From Actinomycetota bacterium (GTDB taxonomy: Bacteria > Actinomycetota > Actinomycetes > S36-B12 > GCA-2699445), in the NCBI GenBank assembly GCA_020438795.1, contig JAGQTY010000002.1, forward strand, positions 20,563-84,562: DNA of 64,000 bases, written 5' to 3'. The notes under the pieces were generated by a model. It was not told where the DNA came from, searched no databases, and was given only the letters and a program-made list of their open reading frames with translations. The translations under genes were made by a program, and so were the position numbers. Below are positions 21,517 through 31,621 of this stretch, piece by piece. The first letter of the stretch is position 1. Each line of letters begins with the position of its first letter.

Positions 21517-22131
21517 TCAGAGTGTGTTCAGCCAGTTGCGCAGCAACTGGATCCCCGCCTGTCCCGACTTCTCCGGGTGGAATTGGGTTGCGGCCACAGT
21601 ACCGGACTCGATGGCGGCGACGAACTCCGAACCGTACCGACAGGTGGTCACCGCCGCCCCAGGCACCGGAGCCGCGGGGACGGCGAAGGAATGCACGAAG
21701 TAGAACCTGCGATCGGCGACCCCTTCGAACAGGCGGCTGCCGTCGGCCACTCTCACCGTGTTCCAGCCCATGTGGGGCACGACCGGGTTGTCCAGCGGCC
21801 CGACCACGCCGGGGAAGATGCCCAGGCCGGGGGTGTGCTCGTCGAACTCGTCGCTGGCATCGAAGAGCACCTGCAGGCCGACACAGATGCCCAGGAGCGG
21901 GCGACCCGCGCTGACCCGTTCTGCGATGATGCGCGGCCCATCGGCCCGGCTGAGCCCGCGCATGCAGGCGGAGAAGGCCCCGACCCCTGGCACGAGCAGG
22001 CCATCGGCGGCCAGCGCCCGCTCGCGATCGGCCGTGAGCGTCGCCGAGCCGCCGGCCTCCTCGATCGCCCTTGTCGCACTGCGGACGTTCCCGAAGCCGT
22101 AGTCGAAGACAACGATGTCAGGAGGGGCCAC
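21517..22131 (-). CDS. hisH: Imidazole glycerol phosphate synthase glutaminase subunit
   Basis: HisH hydrolyses glutamine and passes ammonia to HisF. The 204-residue class I amidotransferase has the start [12 protein letters not shown], the nucleophile cysteine in [10 protein letters not shown] and the histidine-glutamate pair in TQFHPEKSG. The start is a GTG at 22131 preceded by AAGGGGAG, and it overlaps the end of hisB by 14 bases. About 93 bases follow it before the DUF2510 gene. Confidence 0.95.
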   Translation of the reverse strand: MAPPDIVVFDYGFGNVRSATRAIEEAGGSATLTADRERALAADGLLVPGVGAFSACMRGLSRADGPRIIAERVSAGRPLLGICVGLQVLFDASDEFDEHTPGLGIFPGVVGPLDNPVVPHMGWNTVRVADGSRLFEGVADRRFYFVHSFAVPAAPVPGAAVTTCRYGSEFVAAIESGTVAATQFHPEKSGQAGIQLLRNWLNTL

Positions 22132-22717
22132 CGAGGCTCCCCTTGGTGGAAGGGATACCGATGACGCGCTCGTCGGTGGCCACGGCGTCTCGCAGCGCCC
22201 TGGCCACCGACTTGAACTGAGCCTCGACGATGTGGTGTGCGTTGCGGCCGTTGAGGACCCGTACGTGCAGAGTGATCTGGGCCGTGGCGACCACGCTCTC
22301 CCAGATGTGCCTGGTCAGTGTCGTGTCGTAGCTGCCGATGAGTTCGACGAGTTCTGGTTCCTCGTGGACCAGATACGGCCGGCCCGAGAGATCGACCGCG
22401 GACTGCACCAGCGCTTCGTCCAACGGCACCAGAGCGTCACCGTAGCGCCGGATCCCCGCTTTGTCGCCCAGGGCCCTGCGCAGCGCCTCTCCCAGGGCCA
22501 GAGAGGTGTCCTCGACTGTGTGGTGTGCGTCCACCTCGAGATCTCCCCTGGTGAGCACCTCGAGGTCCAGGCTGCCGTGCTTGCCGAGCTGCGCGAGCAT
22601 GTGGTCGAAGAACGGTACGCCGGTATCCACGCTGGTCCGGCCGACGCCGTCGAGGTCCAGACTGACACGGACGTCGCTCTCCTTGGTCGACCGTTCGACC
22701 ACTGCTGTTCGGGTCAT
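22118..22717 (-). CDS. hisB: Imidazoleglycerol-phosphate dehydratase
   Basis: HisB dehydrates imidazole glycerol phosphate to imidazole acetol phosphate using bound manganese. The 199-residue protein shows the two metal-binding motifs [17 protein letters not shown] and [17 protein letters not shown]. It is the monofunctional dehydratase without the histidinol phosphatase domain found in enterobacteria. It overlaps hisC by 4 bases and hisH by 14. Confidence 0.96.
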   Translation of the reverse strand: MTRTAVVERSTKESDVRVSLDLDGVGRTSVDTGVPFFDHMLAQLGKHGSLDLEVLTRGDLEVDAHHTVEDTSLALGEALRRALGDKAGIRRYGDALVPLDEALVQSAVDLSGRPYLVHEEPELVELIGSYDTTLTRHIWESVVATAQITLHVRVLNGRNAHHIVEAQFKSVARALRDAVATDERVIGIPSTKGSLGGPS

Positions 22718-23790
22718 GGTTCCAGCACCTCGCTCAGTTGTTGTATCAGATCCCGGTTCTGTTGCGGTGTCCCGACACTGATGCGCAGATTCCCCGGCGG
22801 GCCGCTCTCCCGCACCAGGTAGCCACGGTCCAGTAGCTCCGAGAACACGCGATGACTGTCGGCGAACCCGGACACGTAGACGAAATTCGCCTCCGAGGCG
22901 GCGACATTGAGCCCGAGCGATTCCAGCGCTACGGCCAGTTGTTCTCGTTCAGCACGGATCGTCGGGATCGGTCCGAGCATCGTGTCGGCGTGCTGCAGCG
23001 CCACCAGTGCGGCCGCCTGAGTTGCCGCGGACAGATGATAGGGCAGGCGGACCAGTCGCAGGGCATCGACGATCCCGGCCGGCGCCACGGCATAGCCGAG
23101 CCGCAGCGCCGCGAGGCCGAACGCTTTACTGAGTGTCCTGGTCACGACGAGGTTGCCGTACTGGAGCACGGACTGCGTCGCCGAATGCCGCGTGGGTGAC
23201 ACGAACTCCCCGTAGGCCTCATCCACGACAAGGATCGCGCCCACGCCGGCGCAATCCGACACGAGCCAACTGAGTTCATCACTGCCGAGCAGCGTGCCGG
23301 TGGGGTTGTTCGGCGAGGCCACAACCACGATGCTCGGCCGTTCGCCGAACAGCGCCTGCTCGACCACACCACGGTCGAGGCTGTGGTCAGCCCTTCTGGG
23401 AACCGTGACGAACCGCGTGAAGGTCTCGCGGGCGTACTGCGGATACATCGAGTACGTCGGACTGAAACTCAACGCCACCCGGCCCGGTCCCCCGAAGGCC
23501 CCGAAGATATGCTGCATGACCTCGTTGCTGCCGTTGGCGGCCCAGATGTTGGCAGCACTGACCCCACCGACATACTCAGCCAGCGCGGCGCGCAGCTGCG
23601 TCGCCTCACGATCGGGATACCGGTTGGCATCCACGAGGGCCGACGCCACCGCACGCCCCATCTCCTCGACGATCGCGGCCGGAGGCGCGTAGGGGTTCTC
23701 GTTCACGTTCAGCGGCACGGCGCTCGCGGAGACCGGAGCGCCGTAGGGCTCCATGCCGCGCAGATCGTCGCGCAGGGGCAGTTCAGACAT
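22714..23790 (-). CDS. hisC: Histidinol-phosphate aminotransferase
   Basis: HisC transfers an amino group from glutamate to imidazole acetol phosphate. The product from the ATG at 23790 has 358 residues, starts [19 protein letters not shown] and has the substrate motif [10 protein letters not shown]. The pyridoxal phosphate lysine lies in [17 protein letters not shown], with the aspartate of the cofactor site in [10 protein letters not shown]. The frame is open for 30 more codons upstream inside hisD, but those residues look like shadow translation. Start and hisD stop overlap by 8 bases. Confidence 0.94.
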   Translation of the reverse strand: MSELPLRDDLRGMEPYGAPVSASAVPLNVNENPYAPPAAIVEEMGRAVASALVDANRYPDREATQLRAALAEYVGGVSAANIWAANGSNEVMQHIFGAFGGPGRVALSFSPTYSMYPQYARETFTRFVTVPRRADHSLDRGVVEQALFGERPSIVVVASPNNPTGTLLGSDELSWLVSDCAGVGAILVVDEAYGEFVSPTRHSATQSVLQYGNLVVTRTLSKAFGLAALRLGYAVAPAGIVDALRLVRLPYHLSAATQAAALVALQHADTMLGPIPTIRAEREQLAVALESLGLNVAASEANFVYVSGFADSHRVFSELLDRGYLVRESGPPGNLRISVGTPQQNRDLIQQLSEVLEP

Positions 23791-25084
23791 CACGCGCCCG
23801 CATCGCTGCAGCGTGAGCGGGCAGATCCTCGGCGGCGGCCAGGGTCTGCACGGCCGTCGAGATTCCGGCAAGAGCCGCATCGTCGTATTCGATCACCTGG
23901 ATGCGGCGCAGGAATGTGACCACTCCCAGCCCGGAACTGTGCGCCGACGTGCCGCCTGTGGGCAGCACATGGTTCGACCCCGCGGCATAGTCACCCAACG
24001 AGACCGGCGACCAGGCGCCGACGAAGACCGCGCCGGCGTTGGTTATCCGTGCGGCCAGTCCCCTGCTGTCCTGCGTGTGGACCTCGAGATGTTCGGCCCC
24101 GTACCGGTTGGCCAGCTTCAGCGCCACCTCCAGATCGTCCACCAGGTAGATACCGCTCTGGTGTCCGGCAAGCGCGGCTCTGATCCGTTCGTCGTGTTTG
24201 GTCCGCGCGACCTGTTCCTCGAGTTCGGCCACCACGGCCGGTATCAGCTCCACCGATGGTGTCACCAGCACCGAGGCAGCCAGGGTGTCGTGTTCGGCCT
24301 GGGAGATCAGGTCGGCCGCCACATGGCGCGCATCAGCGGTCTCGTCGGCCAGGATCATGATCTCAGTCGGTCCGGCCTCCGCGTCGATGCCGACGCGGCC
24401 GAGCACCAGTCGCTTGGCGGCAGTCACGTACACGTTGCCGGGGCCGGTGATCAGATCCACGGGTGGCACCGTGATGCCGGGGTCGTCGAGTCCGTAGGCG
24501 AGCATCGCCACGGCCTGGGCTCCACCGACGGCGTATACCTCGTCCACGCCGAGCAGGCGACAGGCGGCCAGCACCAGCGGACTCGGCAGACCACCGTTGT
24601 CGGGCTGCGGCGGACTCACCACGGCGATCGAAGCGACCCCGGCGATCTGCGCGGGAACGACGTTCATGATGACGCTGCTCGGATAGACCGCCCTGCCACC
24701 GGGCACGTAGAGGCCCACCCGTTCGATGGGTTCCCAGCGCTGCGTGACCACCCCTCCCGGCACCACGGTGGTCGTGGTCGGGGTGGGCAGATGGTCGGCA
24801 TGCACGGCACGGACCCGCTCGATCGCCAGGCTCAGCGCGTCTCGCACCTCGGGATCGATGGCAGCCAGCGCCTCGTCGAGGTCCTGCTCGGCGACACGGA
24901 GTGCTTCGTGACTGGTCCCGTCCAGCCGCTGCGACCAGTCACGTACCGCTGCGGCTCCGCGAATTGCAACATCGGCGATAATAGGCTCGACTTGGGTCAG
25001 CACATCGGGAACAGACACGTCGGCGCGTGGGATGTCCGGCAGGGCGCTGAGGTCCTGGCCGCGCAGGTCGACGATCTGGATCAT
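23783..25084 (-). CDS. hisD: Histidinol dehydrogenase
   Basis: HisD carries out the last two oxidations of histidine synthesis, using NAD and a zinc ion. The 433-residue protein has the family text [34 protein letters not shown] segment (seen as [13 protein letters not shown]), [16 protein letters not shown], and [15 protein letters not shown]. The zinc and catalytic histidine region appears as [11 protein letters not shown] and [16 protein letters not shown] text ([11 protein letters not shown]). It is the first gene of the his unit. It reads away from ybaK with only 23 bases between the two starts. Confidence 0.96.
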   Translation of the reverse strand: MIQIVDLRGQDLSALPDIPRADVSVPDVLTQVEPIIADVAIRGAAAVRDWSQRLDGTSHEALRVAEQDLDEALAAIDPEVRDALSLAIERVRAVHADHLPTPTTTTVVPGGVVTQRWEPIERVGLYVPGGRAVYPSSVIMNVVPAQIAGVASIAVVSPPQPDNGGLPSPLVLAACRLLGVDEVYAVGGAQAVAMLAYGLDDPGITVPPVDLITGPGNVYVTAAKRLVLGRVGIDAEAGPTEIMILADETADARHVAADLISQAEHDTLAASVLVTPSVELIPAVVAELEEQVARTKHDERIRAALAGHQSGIYLVDDLEVALKLANRYGAEHLEVHTQDSRGLAARITNAGAVFVGAWSPVSLGDYAAGSNHVLPTGGTSAHSSGLGVVTFLRRIQVIEYDDAALAGISTAVQTLAAAEDLPAHAAAMRARDV

Positions 25085-25091
25085 AGTGATC

Positions 25092-25121
25092 AGTCTACGG
25101 AGCGGAAATGGCGAAAGTGAA
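25092..25121 (-). promoter_or_regulatory. Candidate hisD promoter, leaderless pattern
   Basis: On the minus strand TAGACT (25092-25097) lies 7 bases before the hisD ATG, and TTCACT (25116-25121) lies 18 bases further up. The -35 is only a partial match and falls inside the start of ybaK. The spacing of -10 to ATG fits a leaderless transcript. No ribosome site is seen for hisD. Confidence 0.5.
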
Positions 25122-25602
25122 CCCGGAGATACTCACCGAGACGCCTGCCACAGCGGTGCTGGCCGATGCCGGGGTGCCGTATGCCATACACTCCTATTGC
25201 GCCGATCCCGAACAGACATCCTCCGGCGTGGCGGCAGCCACCCTGCTGGGGATCGACCCCCGCCGCATCTTCAAGACGATCATCACTGCGTGTGGCGAAG
25301 GCTACGTCGCCGGGGTGGTGCCCGTCGCCGGTTCGCTCGACACCACGGCACTGGCAGCCGCGGTGGGCCGCCAGTCAGCCGAACTGGTGGAACCCGAGGT
25401 CGCCGAGCAGATCGGCGGCGCTGCCCTGGGGTGCATCAGCCCATTCGGCCTGGCCGACGGTGTCGACATCGTGGTGGACACCGCCGCCATGACATTCCAG
25501 TCAATGCTGGTGGACGGCGGCACCCGTGGAATCGCCATTGAGGTGTTCCCGCAGCACGTCGTGAACCTATTGCGGGCGAGGGTGGCCCCCATCTCGGTCT
25601 GA
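25108..25602 (+). CDS. ybaK: YbaK-type aminoacyl-tRNA deacylase
   Basis: YbaK-type proteins hydrolyse mischarged tRNA, in the type case Cys-tRNA(Pro). The 164-residue product has the family layout: a start [19 protein letters not shown], the conserved lysine Lys56 in RRIFKTIIT, and the later motifs [17 protein letters not shown] and [10 protein letters not shown]. The ATG at 25108 has GGAGCGG upstream. It is divergent from hisD and followed by an unrelated gene 17 bases later. Confidence 0.9.
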   Translation: MAKVNPEILTETPATAVLADAGVPYAIHSYCADPEQTSSGVAAATLLGIDPRRIFKTIITACGEGYVAGVVPVAGSLDTTALAAAVGRQSAELVEPEVAEQIGGAALGCISPFGLADGVDIVVDTAAMTFQSMLVDGGTRGIAIEVFPQHVVNLLRARVAPISV

Positions 25603-25619
25603 CCTGGCAGAATGACCCT

Positions 25620-26276
25620 ATGCAGTCCTCACGCACCGGCCTGATCGTCGGTGGCACGGTCCTGGCAGTCACCTTCGTCGTGGGTATCGTGCTGCTGCTG
25701 CTGGCATCCGGCTCGCCTCCCGCGGGACCGCCGGACGCAGCCGGGTCAGTCTCCCCAAGCACGACCGCCGGCACACCGACCGCCGCGCCGGACCCGAACA
25801 GCGTGGAGAACTCCGACACCGACACCTCGCTGAACTTCACGGTCGCCGACTGCGAGGGGTGTCTGATCACGGCTCGCCAGACCAGGGGCGGCGGTGAGCC
25901 GGAACAGGCCACGGCAACGGTCTCGGACGGTACCGCCCAGGTCGACCTGCCCACCCCGGGCACGATCGGACTTGTGCTGTCCGTCCGCGGTGTGCAGGGC
26001 GGCAGCGCCGATGCCACCGATCGACTGGTGGTGCTTCGGGCCGACGACATCAAGGCTGGTGAGCCCCAGACGGAGAGCCAGGTGAAGGGCGCGAGCCAGG
26101 GGTCCTACTGCTGGGCCGGCACACTGCTGGAGGTCGCCACCGTGCGGCTCACGGTGGCCGGAGGACCTGCCAGTCCCACGATGGCGTGGGCCGACCCTGC
26201 TCTGCCGACCGTGGGCGGCCAGGTGGACCTGAAGGACGGCACGGCGTCGGTTCCCACGGATCTGCAGTGCAGCTGA
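25620..26276 (+). CDS. Membrane-anchored or secreted protein of unknown function
   Basis: The 218-residue product starts with a membrane helix or signal anchor (about 7-29, GLIVGGTVLAVTFVVGIVLLLLA), then a low-complexity S/T/P/A/G linker (about 30-60), then a domain of about 150 residues with mainly beta-type sequence. It has four cysteines in the outer part: a CxxC pair in DCEGCLI, one in SYCWAG and one at the end (LQCS). No lipobox is seen. I do not recognise the family. It follows ybaK at 17 bases and converges with dnaE. Confidence 0.65.
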   Translation: MQSSRTGLIVGGTVLAVTFVVGIVLLLLASGSPPAGPPDAAGSVSPSTTAGTPTAAPDPNSVENSDTDTSLNFTVADCEGCLITARQTRGGGEPEQATATVSDGTAQVDLPTPGTIGLVLSVRGVQGGSADATDRLVVLRADDIKAGEPQTESQVKGASQGSYCWAGTLLEVATVRLTVAGGPASPTMAWADPALPTVGGQVDLKDGTASVPTDLQCS

Positions 26277-26341
26277 GGCCATAGACCCACTGGGCGGCAC
26301 GCAGCATCAGTACCGGTCAGGAGCGCCACACCGGCAGAGCG

Positions 26342-29300
26342 CTAGCGCGGTTCCGGAGCACCGGCGCCGAGCGCGCCGGGTCCGAGCAGTGCCTTGATCT
26401 CGGCGGTCAGCGCCGTGGAAGCCTGCACCCGCAGTCGTTCCTCGAGTCGCAGCACCGTGGTCCGGGGCCCGTTGACCAGGTGCAGTTGCACCTCACTGGG
26501 ACCGGGGTGGGCGAGCAGAATATCCTTCAGCCGGTCCACGACCGGAGGCACACACTTGCTCAACGGCATGCTGACGCGCAGCGGCCCGGTGTCGGAATCA
26601 CGCAACTCCGGGAACTCGACCTCCATCGCCACCACGTTCAGGCTATCGTCGTCGCGCTTCTCCACGCGGGCCTTGAAGAGGGCGACCTTGTCCTCCACCA
26701 GGTAGGCGCCGATAGGCGCGTAGGTTCGTGGGAAGACCGCTATCTCCACCGAGGCGTCGAGGTCCTCAACCGTCACCAGCGCCCAGGGCTCGCCCTTCTG
26801 ACGGGTGACCTTGCGCTGCACTGAGGCGATCAGGCCGCCGATCGTGACCACCCGGCCGACCGGGGGGGAGTCGGAGTGCAGGTCGAGCAGCGTCGCGTCC
26901 ACAGCGTTGCGCAGCAGATGCTCCACCCCGTTCAGCGGATGATCGCTGACGTAGAGCCCGAGCATCTCGCGTTCGGCGCTGAGCAGGGTCGCCTTGTCCC
27001 ATTCCGCAAGTGGAATCTCCGGCACCATGTTGAGGTCGGCTTCGGGAACGTCAGCAGCCGCCCCGTCGTTGAACAGGTCGTACTGGCCGAGCTCCTCGGC
27101 CTTCTTGCGATCGACGTAGAGATCGATGATCTGTTCGTGGACAAGGGAGAGTCCTTTGCGGGTGTGTCCCAGTGAGTCGAAGGCGCCCGCCCGCACGAGC
27201 GAATCGATGACGCGCCGGTTGCACACCCCGACCTCCACCGAATCGACGAAGTCGAGGAAATCCCGGAACGGTCCGTGCGCCCGACGAGTCGCCACGATCG
27301 ATGCGACGACATTCTCGCCGACATTGCGGATCGCGCTCAGCCCGAAACGAATCTGGCCGTCGCGAGGGGTGAAGTCCGAATCGGACTCGTTCACATCCGG
27401 CGGCAGCACCTTGATGCCCATGCGACGGCATTCGTTCAGGTAGATCGCGGACTTGTCCTTGTCACCCTTCACACTGGTCAGCAGTGCCGCCATGTATTCG
27501 GCTGGGAAGTTCGCCTTGAGGTAGGCGGTCCAGTAGGCGACCAGACCATAGCCTGCGGTGTGGGCCTTGTTGAAGGCGTAGTCGGAGAATGGGACCAGCA
27601 CATCCCAGAGCTTCTGGATCGCATCCTGGCTGTAGCCGTTGGTCTTCATGCCGTCGCTGAACGGCACGAACTCCTTGTCCAGGATCTCCTTCTTCTTCTT
27701 CCCCATGGCACGGCGCAGCAGGTCGGCCTGGCCCAGGCTGTACCCGGCGAGCTGTTGCGCGATCGCCATCACCTGCTCCTGGTACACGATCAACCCATGG
27801 GTGTCGCCGAGGATGCTCTCGAGCGGCTCGGCGAGATCAGGATGGATGGGCTCCACCGGCTTGCGCTTGTTCTTGCGATCCGCGTAGTCATTGTGGGCGT
27901 TTGCGCCCATCGGCCCGGGGCGGTAGAGCGCCAGGACCGCGGAGATGTCCTCGAAGTTGTCAGGCACCATCGAGCGCAGGAGCGCACGCATCGGTCCGCC
28001 GTCGAGCTGGAAGACGCCAAGGGTGTCGCCGCGGGCCAGCAGCTCATAGGACTTCCGGTCATCCAGTGGCAGGGTCTCGAGGATGAGGTCCTCGCCGGTG
28101 TTGGACTTGATGGAGCGCAGACAGTCGTCGATAACCGTCAGGTTACGCAGGCCGAGGAAATCCATCTTCAGCAGACCGAGCGTCTCACAGGCCCCCATGT
28201 CGAACTGGGTGATGATCGCGCCGTCGTCACGCTGCCACACCGGGATCACATCCTGCAACGGCTGGCTGGACAGGATGACGCCCGCGGCGTGCACACCGAC
28301 CTGGCGTTTCAGCCCCTCAAGCCCCCGGGCGGTGTCCACGACCTCCTTGACCGTCGAGTCCGATTCGTAGAGTTCCCGGAACTCACCGGCCTCGGAATAG
28401 CGGGCGTGCTCCGGGTCGAAGATCCCCGACAGCGGGATGTCCTTGCCCATCACCGCCGGCGGCATCGCCTTGGTGATGCGATCGCTCAGCGCGAAGGGCT
28501 GTCCCATCACGCGCGCGGCGTCCTTGATGGCGGCCTTCGCCTTGATCGTGCCGTAGGTGACGATCTGCGCCACGTGATCGGAGCCATACTTCTCCGTGGC
28601 GTACTTGATCATCTCGCCGCGGCGACGTTCATCGAAGTCCATGTCGATGTCGGGCATCGACACCCGTTCAGGGTTGAGGAACCGTTCGAAGAGCAGGCCA
28701 TGTGCGATGGGGTCGAGTTCCGTGATGCCAAGGGCCCATGCGATCAGCGCACCGGCAGCGGATCCACGACCGGGACCGACCCGGATGCCATTCTCCTTGG
28801 CGTAGCGGACAAGGTCAGCAGTCACCAGGAAGTAGCCCGGGTAGCCCATCTGCCCGATCACGTCGAGTTCGTATTCCGCCTGCTTGAGGTGACCCTCGGG
28901 GACAGGTTCCGGCGCGAAGCGCTGCGTCAGCCCTGCCCGTACCTCCTTGGCGAGCCAGGACTGCTCGGTCTCCCCGCCGGGAACCTCGTAGCGGGGCATC
29001 AGGTCGGCACCCTCGTTGAAGGAGACGTTGCACCGCTCTGCGATCAGCAGCGTGTTGTCACAGGCGTCCGGGTGGCTGCTGAACAGTTGCCGCATCTGTG
29101 CGGCGGTCTTGATGTAGAAGTCCTCGGAGCTGAACCGGAACCGGTTCTGGTCACTGATCAGGCTCTTGGTGCCCACGCACAGGAATGCGTCATGCATCTT
29201 GTGGTCACCGGGCTTCACGTAGTGGGTGTCGTTGGTGGCCAGCAGAGGCAGGTTCAGGGTCTTCGCGATCCGAAGCAGATCATCACGGAATCGCCTCTCG

Positions 29301-29908
29301 ATGGGGATGTCATGATCCATCAGCTCGCAGAAGAAGTTGTCCTTGCCGAGTATCTCCTGGAAGTCCGCTGCGGCTGCCAGCGCCCGGTCGTAGTTCCCCG
29401 CCTGCAACCAGCGGTTGACCTCCCCGGACGGGCAGCCAGTGGTGGCGATGATGCCCTCACCGTGACGTTCGAGCAGTTCCCGGTCCAGTCTCGGGGCCCG
29501 GTAGTAGCCCTCGATGCTGGCGAGGCTGGAGATCTTGAACAGATTGTGCAGGCCGGTGTTGTTCTCCGCCCATAGCGTCATGTGGTTGTAGGCGACACTG
29601 CCCTTGCCCTCGCGGATCGCCTCAGCGTCGTCGTCATAGCCGGCGCCGAAGTCGAACGGGGAGCGCTCGGCGCGCCCCTGCGGCGCGTAATAGCCCTCCA
29701 TCCCGATGATGGGCCGGATTCCCGCCGCAACTGCCTTGCTGTGGAACTCGAAGGCGCCGTACAGATTGCCGTGGTCGGTCATCGCGATGGTGTGCTGACC
29801 GAGCCGGGACACCTCGTCGAACAGATCACCGAGCCGGGCGGCACCGTCGAGCATCGAGTACTCGGTGTGCACGTGGAGGTGAACGAAGGAGTCGTCGGTG
29901 ACGCCCAT
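26342..29908 (-). CDS. dnaE: DNA polymerase III alpha subunit
   Basis: DnaE is the replicative polymerase. From the ATG at 29908 it has 1188 residues, as in actinobacterial DnaE1. The N-terminal PHP domain opens with FVHLHVHTEYSMLDGAARL. The polymerase acid motif is PDIDMDFDERRRGEM near residue 420-435. The helix-hairpin-helix and OB-fold parts follow (VVTIGGLIASVQRKVTR), and the tail is short. The frame is open to an ATG at 29953, but the ATG at 29908 has GAGGGG upstream and gives the conserved start. It is downstream of rluD with a gap of about 194 bases in which I see no gene. Confidence 0.97.
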   Translation of the reverse strand: MGVTDDSFVHLHVHTEYSMLDGAARLGDLFDEVSRLGQHTIAMTDHGNLYGAFEFHSKAVAAGIRPIIGMEGYYAPQGRAERSPFDFGAGYDDDAEAIREGKGSVAYNHMTLWAENNTGLHNLFKISSLASIEGYYRAPRLDRELLERHGEGIIATTGCPSGEVNRWLQAGNYDRALAAAADFQEILGKDNFFCELMDHDIPIERRFRDDLLRIAKTLNLPLLATNDTHYVKPGDHKMHDAFLCVGTKSLISDQNRFRFSSEDFYIKTAAQMRQLFSSHPDACDNTLLIAERCNVSFNEGADLMPRYEVPGGETEQSWLAKEVRAGLTQRFAPEPVPEGHLKQAEYELDVIGQMGYPGYFLVTADLVRYAKENGIRVGPGRGSAAGALIAWALGITELDPIAHGLLFERFLNPERVSMPDIDMDFDERRRGEMIKYATEKYGSDHVAQIVTYGTIKAKAAIKDAARVMGQPFALSDRITKAMPPAVMGKDIPLSGIFDPEHARYSEAGEFRELYESDSTVKEVVDTARGLEGLKRQVGVHAAGVILSSQPLQDVIPVWQRDDGAIITQFDMGACETLGLLKMDFLGLRNLTVIDDCLRSIKSNTGEDLILETLPLDDRKSYELLARGDTLGVFQLDGGPMRALLRSMVPDNFEDISAVLALYRPGPMGANAHNDYADRKNKRKPVEPIHPDLAEPLESILGDTHGLIVYQEQVMAIAQQLAGYSLGQADLLRRAMGKKKKEILDKEFVPFSDGMKTNGYSQDAIQKLWDVLVPFSDYAFNKAHTAGYGLVAYWTAYLKANFPAEYMAALLTSVKGDKDKSAIYLNECRRMGIKVLPPDVNESDSDFTPRDGQIRFGLSAIRNVGENVVASIVATRRAHGPFRDFLDFVDSVEVGVCNRRVIDSLVRAGAFDSLGHTRKGLSLVHEQIIDLYVDRKKAEELGQYDLFNDGAAADVPEADLNMVPEIPLAEWDKATLLSAEREMLGLYVSDHPLNGVEHLLRNAVDATLLDLHSDSPPVGRVVTIGGLIASVQRKVTRQKGEPWALVTVEDLDASVEIAVFPRTYAPIGAYLVEDKVALFKARVEKRDDDSLNVVAMEVEFPELRDSDTGPLRVSMPLSKCVPPVVDRLKDILLAHPGPSEVQLHLVNGPRTTVLRLEERLRVQASTALTAEIKALLGPGALGAGAPEPR

Positions 29909-29922
29909 CTCACCCCTCACAC

Positions 29923-29951
29923 TCGGGAACGATCCACTGTCGGGAACGATC
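29923..29951. repeat. Tandem 12-bp repeat upstream of dnaE
   Basis: The 12-base string TCGGGAACGATC occurs at 29923-29934 and again at 29940-29951, a period of 17 bases. It lies 15 to 43 bases before the dnaE start codon, in the message leader or promoter. It could be a protein-binding site or chance; no known box matches it. Confidence 0.45.
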
Positions 29952-30102
29952 ATCGATCAATGGCCACGGCCCACGGAGCACACCCCACGTCCACGGGCGA
30001 ACGGCAACGCCCGCAAGCCGCCACTGTTCGACCATAACCCGCTGCACCGACTCCGCCTCACAACAACACCGCCGGGTCCCGAGCATCTCGGCTGGCGTCC
30101 GA

Positions 30103-31029
30103 TCAGGAGCCTGCGCGCAACTCCTGCAGCGCGTGCGCGAGGTCGGCCGGATACTCCGAGCGGAACGTCATCGGCTCGCCGAGCGCGGGATGCTCGATGC
30201 CGAGCTGCACAGCGTGCAACCACTGCCGCCGCAGCTCCAGGCGAGCAGCAAGGCTCGGGTCAGCGCCGTAGGTGGTGTCTCCCATGCACGGATGCCGGAT
30301 CGCGGCCATGTGGACCCGGATCTGATGGGTCCGCCCGGTCTCGAGCCGGACCTCCACGAGGCTTCCGTAGTGGAAGGCCTCCAGGACGTCGTAGTGTGTG
30401 ATGGCGTGTTTGCCATGGGCGACCACCGCGAACCGGTAGTCGTGGTGCGGGTCCCTCCCGACCGGGGCATCGATCGTGCCGGTACTGGGATCAGGGTGCC
30501 CCTGGACGAGCGCGTGGTACAGCTTGGTGACTGTTCGGTCGCGGAACTGCCGTTTGAGTGAGCTGTAGGCCAGCGAGGTCTTGGCGACCACCATCAGTCC
30601 ACTGGTGCCGACGTCGAGCCGGTGCACGATGCCCAGGCGCTCGTCCGGGCCACTGGCAGCCAGCACCACGCCCTGATTCCTCAGTGAACCCGTCACGGTG
30701 GGGCCCTGCCAGCCGGGCGACGGGTGTGCGGCCACACCGGCAGGCTTGTCGATCACGATGATCTCGGGGTCCTCATGTACGACCGGCAGCCGGACCGAAG
30801 ACGCGGACTCCTCCTGCCTCACCCCGGCCTGTGGTTCCGGCAGTGTCACGTCGATCAGCACGCCCTCGCGCAACCGGTCGGACTTGGCACAACTGATGCC
30901 GTCAAGCAGTACACAGCCCTCCTCGATGAGGGCGCTGGCCCGCACCCGCGAGACCCCCAGCAGGCGGGACAGGCCGGCATCGGCACGCATCCCCACCAAT
31001 CCCTCGGGGACAATCAGTTGTCGGCCCAC
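30103..31029 (-). CDS. rluD: 23S rRNA pseudouridine synthase, RluD type
   Basis: This protein has an S4-like RNA-binding start (VSRVRASALIEEGCVLLDG) and a pseudouridine synthase domain with the catalytic aspartate in HRLDVGTSGLMVVAKT and the motif ETGRTHQIRVHMA. It is expected to modify uridines in large-subunit rRNA; which positions cannot be told. Start choice: a GTG at 31029, one base after the lspA stop, has GGAG at 7-base spacing and gives 308 residues beginning with GRQLIVPEG. An ATG at 31065, inside lspA, would add 12 proline- and arginine-rich residues. I prefer the GTG. Confidence 0.9.
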   Translation of the reverse strand: MGRQLIVPEGLVGMRADAGLSRLLGVSRVRASALIEEGCVLLDGISCAKSDRLREGVLIDVTLPEPQAGVRQEESASSVRLPVVHEDPEIIVIDKPAGVAAHPSPGWQGPTVTGSLRNQGVVLAASGPDERLGIVHRLDVGTSGLMVVAKTSLAYSSLKRQFRDRTVTKLYHALVQGHPDPSTGTIDAPVGRDPHHDYRFAVVAHGKHAITHYDVLEAFHYGSLVEVRLETGRTHQIRVHMAAIRHPCMGDTTYGADPSLAARLELRRQWLHAVQLGIEHPALGEPMTFRSEYPADLAHALQELRAGS

Positions 31030-31030
31030 C

Positions 31031-31621
31031 TCAGGGCTCCGGGGTGGTCGCGGTCGCTGGTTCATCCTCGTGTGAGTCCGCCGGGCGTTTCCCGGTCGGC
31101 TCCACGCCCAGCAGGCTCAGCACCACAATCAGGATCGCCGCACCGACCACCGACATGTCGGCGACATTGAAGACCGGCCAGTTCGGGAGCTCGAGGAAGT
31201 CGACGACATGCCCGAAGCCCCCACCCGGTGGCTGGGTGAACCGGTCGATGAGGTTGCCGAGCGCACCACCGAGGAGCATCCCCAGCGCGAGCATCCACCA
31301 ACCGGACACGATGCGACGCGCGAAATACAGGACCAGGCCCGACACGAGAAGAGCTGCGATCGAGAACAGCCACGTGTACTGGGTCCCGATGGAGAAGGCG
31401 GCTCCCGGATTGCGGACGAAGGTGAGCTGCAGTATCTCCCCGACGACCTGCACCTTCGGCTCACCCTCGAGGGACTGTATCGCCAGGTACTTCGTGACCT
31501 GGTCGATCACGATCACGATCACGCCGACCGAGAGGATCCACCACAGCCCATTGGCACGCCCGCCCAGACCACTGGTGTGGGCGTGCGCGTCGTCAGCTAC
31601 GGGATCAGCGGGTTCGGACAT
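31031..31621 (-). CDS. lspA: Lipoprotein signal peptidase
   Basis: LspA cuts the signal peptide of diacylglyceryl-modified prolipoproteins. The 196-residue protein has four membrane helices, from about residue 27 (LWWILSVGVIVIVIDQVTKYLA) to 170. Family motifs are visible: FVRNPGAAFSIG, GGALGNLIDR with the first catalytic aspartate and VFNVADMSVV with the second. The C-terminal tail is hydrophilic. It lies between the DksA-type gene (gap 95 bases) and rluD, a common order in bacteria. Confidence 0.96.
   Translation of the reverse strand: MSEPADPVADDAHAHTSGLGGRANGLWWILSVGVIVIVIDQVTKYLAIQSLEGEPKVQVVGEILQLTFVRNPGAAFSIGTQYTWLFSIAALLVSGLVLYFARRIVSGWWMLALGMLLGGALGNLIDRFTQPPGGGFGHVVDFLELPNWPVFNVADMSVVGAAILIVVLSLLGVEPTGKRPADSHEDEPATATTPEP

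Noticed and set aside
29909..29953. Earlier dnaE start at 29953
   Set aside because: The extra residues are not like the family start, and the ATG at 29908 has a good ribosome site and begins just before the conserved PHP motif.
31030..31065. Earlier rluD start at ATG 31065
   Set aside because: It would overlap lspA by 35 bases and add an unlikely Pro/Arg-rich segment; GTG 31029 has GGAG at 7 bases and sits right after the lspA stop.
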